DNA of 8,891 nucleotides. Source: an uncultured Caryophanales bacterium (GTDB taxonomy: Bacteria; Bacillota_I; Bacilli_A; RFN20; CAG-826). Under the pieces are notes generated by a model. It was not told the origin of the DNA. It saw only the letters and a program-made list of their open reading frames with translations, and made no database searches. How positions within the stretch are numbered: position 1 is the first letter of the stretch; the number at the start of each line of letters is the position of its first letter. The stretch covers positions 1 to 8,891 of the forward strand of contig CALAWM010000201.1 of NCBI GenBank assembly GCA_937895315.1. Reading direction: 5' to 3'. Made by a program: the position numbers and the translations under genes. Shown in pieces: positions 1 through 5,658 of the stretch.

Positions 1-387
1 AAAACTATCAATTCCGCGCGCTAAACCACTCACAATGACGTAATCTTCTTTGGCTAATGCTCCCGCAAACTCATAAGTCATTTTTTTACCATATTCGCTA
101 AAGTCTCGGGCACCAATAATTGCGATTGATTTATCCCCCTTATTTAATAAGGTAGAATCACCCTTTAAAAATAAGACGATCGGCGGGTTATTAATCGTCT
201 TGAACGCCTCGGGATAATCTTCATCAATAATTGTTATTACATTGATGTTTTCCCAATCTTTTTGAAAGGATTCATAAACTTCATCATCAATCTTTTCTTT
301 TTGGCGCAGGGCATTAATAATCTGATAATAATCGCCTTCATACTTTGTTGCAAAATAAAGTAAAACATCACGTGCTTTTCTGCTCAT
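1..387 (-). CDS. dprA: DNA-processing protein DprA, N-terminal part (cut by window edge)
   Basis: I translated this by hand from the ATG at 387 to the left edge, giving 129 residues with no stop. DprA binds incoming single-stranded DNA in the cytoplasm and loads RecA during natural transformation. Visible signatures are YP at 58-59, PPIVLFLKGD at 68-77, and the start of the Rossmann-like fold with IIGAR at 90-94, S-x-YG at 97-100, and SGLARGID at 120-127. The catalogue of conserved residues continues beyond the window. The part before the Rossmann fold is only about 85 residues, so the N-terminal domain is short. The start at 387 has a GAGG eight bases upstream; an in-frame ATG at 414 has no such site and would add nine residues. 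It is the last visible gene of the rplS-lepB-rbgA-rnhB-dprA group, 49 bases after rnhB. A DprA gene alone does not show that the organism is competent. Confidence 0.9.
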   Translation of the reverse strand, partial: MSRKARDVLLYFATKYEGDYYQIINALRQKEKIDDEVYESFQKDWENINVITIIDEDYPEAFKTINNPPIVLFLKGDSTLLNKGDKSIAIIGARDFSEYGKKMTYEFAGALAKEDYVIVSGLARGIDSF

Positions 388-422
388 AAAAAATACCTCA
401 CTAGTTAAATACATGAGGTATT
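388..422 (-). promoter_or_regulatory. Hairpin before dprA that covers its ribosome binding site; possible attenuator/terminator
   Basis: On the minus strand a perfect 9-bp stem (AATACCTCA, 414-422, pairing with TGAGGTATT, 392-400) with a 13-base loop is followed at once by six T (393-388) and then the dprA ATG. The GAGG that should serve as the dprA ribosome binding site lies in the 3' arm. The element therefore reads either as a weak intrinsic terminator between rnhB and dprA or as an RNA structure that hides the dprA start region. The stem is AT-rich at its base, so its strength as a terminator is uncertain. Confidence 0.5.
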
Positions 423-436
423 AATTCTTTATAACA

Positions 437-1063
437 TTAAAATAATTTTATTTGTAAATTTTCTGCGTCACGAACTGGTTTATAACTATAACGATGGACA
501 CCTTTAACGGGTCCGTATATTTCAAGGGCTTCTAAATGTTTTCTTGTTGGATATCCTTTATTATGTTTGAAGTCGTAATGCGGGTAAGCAATATCTAATT
601 CATACATATAGGCATCACGGGCAACTTTCGCTAAAATACTTGCTGCCGCAATTGAAAGTGATTTAGCGTCACCTTGGACAATTGCTTCATGTCCGACTTC
701 TAATTGGCCAAGTGGCATAGCATCACTTAACACAAAATGATATTCGGCTTCCATTTCCCCGAGGGCTTGAAGCATTCCCATTCTTGTTGCTTGATAAATA
801 TTATATGTATCAATTTCATCAGCACTCATACTGACAATACGATAGTCAAGGGCAACTTTTTTAATTAAATCACTAAGTTCGATTAATTCATTTTCATTTA
901 ATTCTTTAGAATCTTTAATTCGGGCATCATTAAATGTTGGCGGTAAGATAACCGCAGCGATATAGACAGGTCCGGCAAGGGGACCGCGTCCAGCTTCGTC
1001 AATCCCTACAATATAGAGGTGACCCCGCGCCCGATAATCATTATCAAATTCATAATATGTCAT
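437..1063 (-). CDS. rnhB: Ribonuclease HII
   Basis: A 208-residue type 2 RNase H, within the usual size of short RNase HII proteins. It cuts the RNA strand of RNA-DNA hybrids and starts removal of single ribonucleotides misincorporated in DNA. The diagnostic GIDEAGRGPLAGP motif is at 20-32 and carries the first two catalytic acids, D22 and E23. The further acids fit D114 in LSDAM and D132 in QGDAKS. The AAASILAKVARD helix follows at 139-150 and the conserved HNKGYPT at 167-173, so the protein looks complete and active. Its ATG overlaps the rbgA stop as ATGA (1060-1063), which implies translational coupling. It is followed by dprA, a common Firmicutes order. The start is supported by that overlap and by the normal distance to the DEAGRG motif. 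Confidence 0.96.
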   Translation of the reverse strand: MTYYEFDNDYRARGHLYIVGIDEAGRGPLAGPVYIAAVILPPTFNDARIKDSKELNENELIELSDLIKKVALDYRIVSMSADEIDTYNIYQATRMGMLQALGEMEAEYHFVLSDAMPLGQLEVGHEAIVQGDAKSLSIAAASILAKVARDAYMYELDIAYPHYDFKHNKGYPTRKHLEALEIYGPVKGVHRYSYKPVRDAENLQIKLF

Positions 1064-1899
1064 ACTAGCTCCAAACTAATACGGCCGATTGCCCCATTTT
1101 TGAAATCATTCAAGAGCATTATTTCTGTCCGGTCAGTTACAACGTGTTCTTCTCCAATAATACCACGTTTTTGCGCAATTAACATAATCGCTTCAAGATA
1201 AGGAGTGTCTTTTTGCAGGGTAATATCGTAACAAGTATTAAGTAAATTAAGATAATTTAGTTGTAAATAAGGTAATAAATATTCTGCCATCATGTGGGTT
1301 GGTAATATTTCTTGTCTAATCGTACCGACAAGGGCTAACTTCATGCTAATGAGTGAATCTTCAAAGTTTGGAGCGAGAATTCCGGGGGTGTCAATGAGGG
1401 CAATTTCTTCACTAACCTTAATATATTGATTTGATCTCGTATGTCCCGGACGATTTTCTACACTCGCGGCTTTTCTGCCTGCTAATTTATTAATTAAGGT
1501 TGATTTACCAACATTTGGAATCCCAACTATCATAACGGTTAAAGGACGAACTTTTAGTCCTCGTCTAATATAACGGTCAATAACTGGTTGACCAGCCTTT
1601 TTGATGCCTTTCAGGATTTCATTAACAAAAGCTTTATCATTTAAGTTTCCGGCCAAAGTATTTTCTCTTCCTAAATACTTTTTTAACTCGGCGGGATCGG
1701 CTAAATCGGCTTTCGTTAATATGAAAAGATTTGGTTTCTTCATAATGATTTTTGATAAGTAGGTTGCTCTACTACTTTCGGGGATACGGGCATCACCAAG
1801 TTCAATGATTACATCGACTAACTTTAATGTATCAATTAACTTGCGGGTCGCCTTTTGCATGTGCCCCGGGAACCAACCAATATTTTGATTTTGACTCAT
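1060..1899 (-). CDS. rbgA: Ribosome biogenesis GTPase RbgA (YlqF)
   Basis: This is a 279-residue circularly permuted GTPase, close to the length of the Bacillus protein. RbgA acts late in 50S subunit maturation. The GTPase motifs occur in the permuted order: G4 as TKAD (62-65), then the P-loop GIPNVGKST (126-134), a G2-type PGHT (151-154), and G3 DTPG (170-173). The N-terminus carries the family hallmark WFPGHMQKA (9-17), and DARIPESSR follows at 36-44. The G4 has Thr where most members have Asn (TKAD instead of NKAD), a change tolerated in many GTPases. About 105 residues follow the G3 motif, consistent with the C-terminal helical rRNA-binding domain. The gene starts one base after the lepB stop without a strong ribosome binding site (GGCGG about 12 bases upstream), so coupling to lepB is likely. 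It ends in TGA overlapping rnhB. Confidence 0.96.
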   Translation of the reverse strand: MSQNQNIGWFPGHMQKATRKLIDTLKLVDVIIELGDARIPESSRATYLSKIIMKKPNLFILTKADLADPAELKKYLGRENTLAGNLNDKAFVNEILKGIKKAGQPVIDRYIRRGLKVRPLTVMIVGIPNVGKSTLINKLAGRKAASVENRPGHTRSNQYIKVSEEIALIDTPGILAPNFEDSLISMKLALVGTIRQEILPTHMMAEYLLPYLQLNYLNLLNTCYDITLQKDTPYLEAIMLIAQKRGIIGEEHVVTDRTEIMLLNDFKNGAIGRISLELV

Positions 1900-1900
1900 A

Positions 1901-2632
1901 TTAATAATACCGCCAGTTCCAAATAATATAATAATGCCGTTTAATTAGTTCCATTTTGCCATCTGGCTTAACTTCTACTCCTTCAGCAAAACCTTGAACG
2001 ACAACTAATTTGCCACGTATTGCACTAAATTTAATACTACCAAGTCGGCGTGAATCATATGAATTAGCACGGTTATCACCCATCAAATAATATTCATTGG
2101 CGCCGAGTGTCAAAGGAGCACCGATGCCGTTTCCGCTATCAGTTGAAGTAGCCGTAAAATATTTAGCAGTGCCGCTTAAATATGATTCATCTAAAGTAAA
2201 AGGAATACCGTTTTGCGGAGTAACACTTACAATATCGCCGTTTCCGTGATCATTAATGACGATTGTTTCATAAGGAAGGGCAATTACTCTTTTGATTAAT
2301 AAACTAGGGTTATCGCTTCCGCCATTACGGTCAAAAACGATAATATCGCCGCGTTTTATATTGTTTCGGGCGCGATCTCTTTCATCCATTAATCCAAACT
2401 CAACGTAACTTGGGTTATCAAAGTTATTTAAGGTCGGGGCCATGCTTTGGCCATCGATATAAACAGCCGTAAAGGCTAAATCAACATAAGTAACCGGAAT
2501 AGCAATCAAGGTAACGACAATAAGTAAAATCGTCCATATAATATTCATGGCTTTCCGGCGATTAGGTTTTAACTTGCTATTAATTTCTTCCTCGGTTATT
2601 TCATCGACACCGAGTGCTTCTTCTTTTACCAT
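1901..2632 (-). CDS. lepB: Signal peptidase I
   Basis: Type I signal peptidase, the membrane serine protease that removes signal peptides from exported proteins. Numbered from the ATG at 2632 (243 residues), a charged, acidic cytoplasmic N-terminus is followed by one membrane segment at about 29-49. The catalytic serine is S63 in GQSMAPT and the catalytic lysine is K114 in LIKRVIALP. The box E motif MGDNRANSYDSRRLG lies at 184-198. The stretch between the lysine and box E is longer than in short Bacillus enzymes, and the C-terminus ends in an unusual aromatic tail (YYIIWNWRYY). I chose 2632 because a TATAAT box ends six bases before it. Longer in-frame starts exist at 2659 (ATG, with AAGGGG 13 bases upstream) and 2689 (TTG); they add residues that do not look like a signal anchor. 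It lies between rplS and rbgA. The identity is secure; the start is uncertain. Confidence 0.93.
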   Translation of the reverse strand: MVKEEALGVDEITEEEINSKLKPNRRKAMNIIWTILLIVVTLIAIPVTYVDLAFTAVYIDGQSMAPTLNNFDNPSYVEFGLMDERDRARNNIKRGDIIVFDRNGGSDNPSLLIKRVIALPYETIVINDHGNGDIVSVTPQNGIPFTLDESYLSGTAKYFTATSTDSGNGIGAPLTLGANEYYLMGDNRANSYDSRRLGSIKFSAIRGKLVVVQGFAEGVEVKPDGKMELIKRHYYIIWNWRYY

Positions 2633-2638
2633 AGTGAT

Positions 2639-2668
2639 ATTATACAACTTTATGTACATGAATGTACA
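2639..2668 (-). promoter_or_regulatory. Candidate lepB promoter giving a leaderless mRNA
   Basis: On the minus strand a perfect -10 box TATAAT (2644-2639) has a possible -35 TGTACA (2668-2663; four of six matches to TTGACA) at an 18-base spacing. It lies just downstream of the rplS terminator, where a new promoter is needed. Only six bases (ATCACT) separate the -10 box from the lepB ATG at 2632, so transcription would start at or next to the start codon. Confidence 0.5.
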
Positions 2669-2669
2669 T
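2652..2669. repeat. Tandem palindromes ATGTACAT-GA-ATGTACAT upstream of lepB
   Basis: Two identical 8-bp perfect palindromes (2652-2659 and 2662-2669) have centres exactly 10 bp apart, one helical turn. They overlap the candidate lepB -35 box and fill the spacer next to it. This is the geometry expected of an operator for a dimeric repressor, but no regulator is identified here. Confidence 0.45.
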
Positions 2670-2704
2670 TTTCCCCTTCTCTTTTTCAAAAAGGCACTAT
2701 TTAT

Positions 2705-2730
2705 AAAAAAAGACCAGCGCTTGCTGGTCT
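2705..2730 (-). terminator. Intrinsic terminator of rplS
   Basis: A perfect 8-bp stem (AGACCAGC, 2711-2718, with GCTGGTCT, 2723-2730) and a four-base loop are followed on the minus strand by TTTTTT (2710-2705). It lies 12 bases after the rplS stop and separates rplS from lepB. Confidence 0.9.
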
Positions 2731-2742
2731 AATGTTTCTAAC

Positions 2743-3090
2743 TTACTTCTTTTCTTTAATCCGGGCTTTACGGCCTGAAAGTTTCCGAATGTAGTAGATT
2801 TTGTTGCGACGAACACTACCGCGACGTAAGACTTCAATGCCTTCAATCACTGGTGAATGGGTCATAAACACTCTTTCAACTCCAATGCCACCAGACATTT
2901 TACGAACGGTGAAGGTCCGGTTTACACCCGCACCTTGAAGGGCAATAACAACCCCTTCAAAAAATTGAATCCGTTCTTTTTCACCTTCCCGAATTTTAAC
3001 TGCGACCTTAATGGTGTCGCCGCTTGAGAATGCTGGAAGATCTTTACGAAGTTGAGAAGCGTTAATTTCACTTACTAAATTTTTATTCAT
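2743..3090 (-). CDS. rplS: 50S ribosomal protein L19
   Basis: A 115-residue protein, the standard L19 length, matching the family throughout: [49 protein letters not shown], and [14 protein letters not shown] near the basic C-terminus. L19 sits at the 30S-50S interface of the large subunit. The start at 3090 has AAGGAG ten bases upstream and gives the normal N-terminus. An in-frame ATG at 3129 would add 13 residues that belong to the untranslated leader. The gene is monocistronic in appearance, with its own promoter, structured leader and terminator. In many Firmicutes rplS directly follows trmD on the same strand; here trmD is more than 5 kb away on the other strand. Confidence 0.97.
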   Translation of the reverse strand: MNKNLVSEINASQLRKDLPAFSSGDTIKVAVKIREGEKERIQFFEGVVIALQGAGVNRTFTVRKMSGGIGVERVFMTHSPVIEGIEVLRRGSVRRNKIYYIRKLSGRKARIKEKK

Positions 3091-3099
3091 GAACAACTC

Positions 3100-3161
3100 G
3101 CTCCTTCCATGTATTTTTTTAGTGTTCATACCTTTTGGCAGCGGACCACAGCGTTAAACGC
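3100..3161 (-). ncRNA. Probable L19 leader (ribosomal-protein autoregulatory RNA)
   Basis: The roughly 70-base rplS 5' UTR can fold into a small hairpin (AGCGT-TTA-ACGCT) followed by a GTGGTCCGC segment, a TGCC-AAAA-GGTA hairpin and a CAC that can pair back to the GTG. Such a compact pair of hairpins just before rplS fits the L19 leader family known from Firmicutes, through which L19 is thought to limit its own synthesis. The assignment rests on position and on my memory of the motif, not on a covariance-model match. Boundaries are approximate. Confidence 0.5.
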
Positions 3162-3167
3162 TTAATT

Positions 3168-3196
3168 AATATACCACCTTACCTTTACTATGTAAA
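3168..3196 (-). promoter_or_regulatory. rplS promoter
   Basis: The minus strand shows -35 TTTACA (3196-3191), a 17-base spacer and -10 TATATT (3173-3168), each five of six matches to the housekeeping sigma consensus. Predicted transcription start is near 3161. The -35 box sits inside a small dyad, CTTTAC-TAT-GTAAAG (3183-3197), that could be an operator. A second TATAAT (3204-3199) lies upstream without a good -35. Confidence 0.65.
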
Positions 3197-3250
3197 GTAT
3201 TATAAGTAGAAAACAATATATTGAACTAACTTAAAAAGTATTAGTTTTAA

Positions 3251-3285
3251 AAATAAAAAAGAGGCATAGAGTTTTTCCATGCCTC
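3251..3285 (-). terminator. Intrinsic terminator of the surface lipoprotein gene
   Basis: A 7-bp stem (GAGGCAT, 3261-3267, with ATGCCTC, 3279-3285) with an 11-base loop is followed on the minus strand by TTTTTTATTT (3260-3251). It lies 19 bases after the lipoprotein stop codon and insulates it from rplS. Confidence 0.88.
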
Positions 3286-3304
3286 CAATATAAAGTATCT
3301 TAGA

Positions 3305-5389
3305 TTAAGCTGGTACGTAACCCCATGTTACTGGAAGATTCGTAGGATTCCAGGTTAAGCCCCATGATGGCGGTAATGAGGCCGCGCCACAATTAAAGCC
3401 AGTAATGTTTGGACCGGAGAAGGCATTATTTTGCACAGTTACAACGGTTCCTGGGAGGTAAATTCTACCAGCGAATAATATGTTGCTAAAGGCTTCTTCT
3501 TGAATTACGACTTGGGCATTACCGAAAGTAATGGCATTGGTAAGTGGGTTATTTGCAAAAGCCCGTGGACCAATAACTGCTAAAGTATGGGGGCAGCCTA
3601 AAGCAATAAGGTTGCAGTTTTCAAACGCTGATGCACTGATTGTTTGTACGGCTGGTAAAGTAATATATTGTAACAATCTGCAGTCGAAGAATGTTCTTTC
3701 ACCTATTGTTTTTAATAACGGGAAGTTAATCGATGGTAGACTAACACAATCTTTAAATGCACTATTGCCAATTGTTTCAACTTTATTGGCAAAAATTTGT
3801 GTTAATGTCGAATTATTGTAGAATGCAAGTTCAGAGATTGTAGTGATGGTGTCTGGGATGTATAAAGTAGTGATTAGCGGACAATTACTTGCAAATTGAA
3901 TAGGAATTGTGTTTAAAGTGGCATTAGTTGGAAAACCAATTGATGTCAATTTATAACAATCACTTAACGCGCCCGTGCCGATATTCACCACTGAATCAGG
4001 AATACTTATATTAGCAAGTCCCGTAAGTGCAAACGCTCTACTTAAAATGTTATTTAAACCATTGGCTAAGTGCACTTGTTCTAGATTAGTACATTGGGAA
4101 AAAGCAAACTGGCCAATCGTCACTAGATTTGCATTTGTAACAACGCTTTGAATTTCTAGATTGTTAGTAAAAGCATTATCAGCAATATATCTTACTGGTA
4201 ATCCATCAATCATATCGGGAATAATGATCCGCCCAATACCTGATAAATTCAAACCTTCAATGGTAATTTCTGTTCCGTTGGATGAGTATTCAAATACATA
4301 TTGAGGATCCACTGCTTGACCAACCGCACTATAAGTAATGTCTTGGTTAACTGGTGAAATTTGTGGTGTCCAACCAGTGAATTGATACATGACATCTGTG
4401 TCATCACGGTTATACGGCACTAAACCAGGATAAACTGGTGTTTGCCCTAATTCATAGATTTGATCGTGACCCAAACTGAATCCATCCATACTATCCCATG
4501 AGACAGTATAGTAACGGCCGGTGGTTGCAAATTGCGCAGTATAAACGGTATTAGCGGTGGCCGGAGCAACGGCTGGTGACCAACCACTAAATGTGTAGAC
4601 ATAAGTCGCATCTGATGGTCTGGTCGGGATAGCGCCATCATATGTTGGTGTTGATTGATATACGACATTTAAATCGGTTTCAAGCGTCGTACCATCATAA
4701 TTTTTCCAAGTAATCGTGTACGTATTTGGTACCATTTTATATTTTGCAGTATATAACTGTCTTCTTGTTACGACTGTAATTTCCGGATCCCAACCATCAA
4801 AGACGGCATGGTGTCCAGGGAATGGTTTACCAACAAAAGTTGGAAGTGGGCTATCATAAGTTGGCATAGTGCCATATGGAACTTCTTCATCAACTTCTAA
4901 TGGGGTGTTGTCATTATTTACCCACGCAACCGTAAAGGTTTTAGTAGTAGCAATATATTTAGCGGTGTACTTTGTATTTTGGGTGGCCGCGACTACTTCT
5001 GGCGTCCAACCATCAAAGGCAAATGTATATTGCGTAGTGGCTGTTCTTGTTGGTGTTGCACCGTCATAAACTGGTACGTCACCTCTCAAGACCGTTGTCG
5101 TCTTAAGAAGAGTGCCATCATAATCTTCCCAAGTAATCTCATATTCAATAACAGTTTCATCATATAAAGCGCGGTAGGTTGCGTCAGCAGTAACTTTAAC
5201 AACCGCCGGGCCCCAACCCTTGAAAGTAAAAGACGATGCCCCGCTATCGGGTTTAAGAGGGATGTCGCCATTATAAACCGGCATTGCGCCTTCTACGACA
5301 TCGTTATCAACTTCTAAGACTGCATCATCATAGTTAAGCCATGTTACTTTATACTTTTTTTTGCGTAACACTTGTCGATGTTGTGCCAT
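3305..5389 (-). CDS. BspA-like surface protein with Flg_new repeats and LRR_5 repeats; body of a frameshifted lipoprotein gene
   Basis: A 694-codon open frame, but its first 12 codons, including the ATG at 5389, are probably not the true start: no ribosome binding site precedes it and it overlaps the signal-peptide frame of 5349-5498. Counting from that ATG, five modules of about 65-70 residues (13-76, 82-146, 151-217, 223-287, 293-356) each run from an aromatic-rich strand such as YTITWKNYDGT to a GW-x-P and an ending like YTAKY. This is the Listeria-Bacteroides (Flg_new/InlB B-type) repeat. A typical BspA entry segment (364-405, with IEGLNLSGIG and IIIPDMIDGLPV) leads into about eleven LRR_5 units with AF-x-x-C/N and IP signatures, and a C-terminal cap ending in VTWGYVPA. 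Such proteins are displayed on the cell surface and are often adhesins; the ligand is unknown. Joined to the upstream frame it would give a 730-residue lipoprotein. Confidence 0.85.
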   Translation of the reverse strand: MAQHRQVLRKKKYKVTWLNYDDAVLEVDNDVVEGAMPVYNGDIPLKPDSGASSFTFKGWGPAVVKVTADATYRALYDETVIEYEITWEDYDGTLLKTTTVLRGDVPVYDGATPTRTATTQYTFAFDGWTPEVVAATQNTKYTAKYIATTKTFTVAWVNNDNTPLEVDEEVPYGTMPTYDSPLPTFVGKPFPGHHAVFDGWDPEITVVTRRQLYTAKYKMVPNTYTITWKNYDGTTLETDLNVVYQSTPTYDGAIPTRPSDATYVYTFSGWSPAVAPATANTVYTAQFATTGRYYTVSWDSMDGFSLGHDQIYELGQTPVYPGLVPYNRDDTDVMYQFTGWTPQISPVNQDITYSAVGQAVDPQYVFEYSSNGTEITIEGLNLSGIGRIIIPDMIDGLPVRYIADNAFTNNLEIQSVVTNANLVTIGQFAFSQCTNLEQVHLANGLNNILSRAFALTGLANISIPDSVVNIGTGALSDCYKLTSIGFPTNATLNTIPIQFASNCPLITTLYIPDTITTISELAFYNNSTLTQIFANKVETIGNSAFKDCVSLPSINFPLLKTIGERTFFDCRLLQYITLPAVQTISASAFENCNLIALGCPHTLAVIGPRAFANNPLTNAITFGNAQVVIQEEAFSNILFAGRIYLPGTVVTVQNNAFSGPNITGFNCGAASLPPSWGLTWNPTNLPVTWGYVPA
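4322..5353 (-). repeat. Five tandem Flg_new-type protein repeats
   Basis: Five diverged repeats of about 200 bases encode the modules described in the surface protein. Recurrent landmarks are W-x-N/D-x-D near the start, TPTYDG or MPVYNG in the middle, F-x-GW-x-P, and T-x-YTA at the end. The third and fifth modules are the most divergent (SPLPTFVGKPF in the third, GLVPYNRDD in the fifth). Confidence 0.85.
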
Positions 5390-5498
5390 CGACCGAAGAT
5401 TGATCGCCGTCAGGATTTGATGGAGACGGGTCTTTTTTACAACCAGTGATAACTAGTGTAAAAAGTAAAAACAGGGGTGCTAGTATTGGTCGTTTCAT
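5349..5498 (-). CDS. Lipoprotein signal peptide and linker: N-terminal piece of the BspA-like gene, out of frame
   Basis: Translation from the ATG at 5498 gives 49 residues: MKRP, a hydrophobic stretch (about 5-17), and the lipobox ITGC with the lipidated cysteine at C20. A Ser/Asp/Thr-rich linker follows and ends TQKKV-stop. A strong ribosome binding site (AGGAGG, seven bases upstream) supports this start. The frame closes at TAA (5349-5351) immediately after a run of eight A on the coding strand. With seven A the reading would continue TQKK-YKVTW straight into the first Flg_new repeat. The two frames are therefore one gene (3305-5498) broken by one base. In the sequence as given, translation makes only this short lipopeptide. 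Explanations are phase variation, transcriptional slippage, recent decay or a sequencing error. Confidence 0.8.
   Translation of the reverse strand: MKRPILAPLFLLFTLVITGCKKDPSPSNPDGDQSSVDGTTSTSVTQKKV
5355..5362 (-). repeat. A8 homopolymer tract at the frameshift point
   Basis: Eight consecutive A on the coding strand, in the context CGC-A8-GTATAAAG. In the signal-peptide frame this reads CAA AAA AAA GTA TAA. Losing one A, or gaining two, joins the signal peptide to the repeat domain. Homopolymers of this length are prone to replication slippage, polymerase slippage and base-calling error alike. Confidence 0.85.
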
Positions 5499-5534
5499 AG
5501 TCCTTCCTCCTATAAAATAATCTGCTATATATAA

Positions 5535-5540
5535 ATTATA
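5535..5540 (-). promoter_or_regulatory. Candidate -10 box for the lipoprotein gene
   Basis: TATAAT on the minus strand, 36 bases upstream of the lipoprotein ATG at 5498, with a very AT-rich upstream stretch. No good -35 is seen at 17 bases (ACCACA, three of six). It is a plausible but unproven promoter for the lipoprotein gene, between the permease terminator and the strong ribosome binding site. Confidence 0.4.
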
Positions 5541-5610
5541 TAAAAACGAATAAAAAATGTGGTAGTATTTCAGTAAAAAAATACCGATTAAAACGTCGTT
5601 TGAAAATCCA

Positions 5611-5638
5611 TAATAAAAGGCCGGATTTCTCCGGCCTT
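5611..5638 (-). terminator. Intrinsic terminator of the purine permease gene
   Basis: An 8-bp GC-rich stem (AAGGCCGG, 5617-5624, with CCGGCCTT, 5631-5638) has a six-base loop. On the minus strand it is followed by a short T-rich tail (TTTTATTA counted from the stem end), 20 bases after the permease stop. The stem is strong and the T-tract moderate. Confidence 0.8.
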
Positions 5639-5658
5639 GTTTCATTGCTTTTTAATAT

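Noticed and set aside
2633..2689. Longer lepB starting at TTG 2689 or ATG 2659
   Set aside because: The added residues cover the candidate promoter and do not look like a normal N-terminus. Kept as alternatives only, since 2659 has a distant AAGGGG.
3214..3223. Palindrome CAATATATTG upstream of rplS
   Set aside because: A 10-bp AT-rich palindrome is expected by chance here, and it is outside the best rplS promoter.
3531..3821. 96-codon plus-strand frame inside the surface protein gene
   Set aside because: It is antisense to the leucine-rich repeats, without a start signal or family resemblance.
5355..5362. Classic -1 programmed frameshift at the A8 run
   Set aside because: A -1 shift reads AGT ATA AAG TAA and stops at once. 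Only +1, -2 or loss of one A reaches the repeat frame.
5354..5389. ATG at 5389 as the true start of the repeat protein
   Set aside because: There is no ribosome binding site and no export signal, and it overlaps the lipoprotein signal frame. The protein needs the upstream signal to reach the surface.
5499..5645. Upstream extension of the lipoprotein frame to a start at 5645
   Set aside because: This stretch holds the permease terminator and the candidate -10 box, and its translation does not resemble a signal peptide. The ATG at 5498 has AGGAGG and begins a proper lipoprotein signal.
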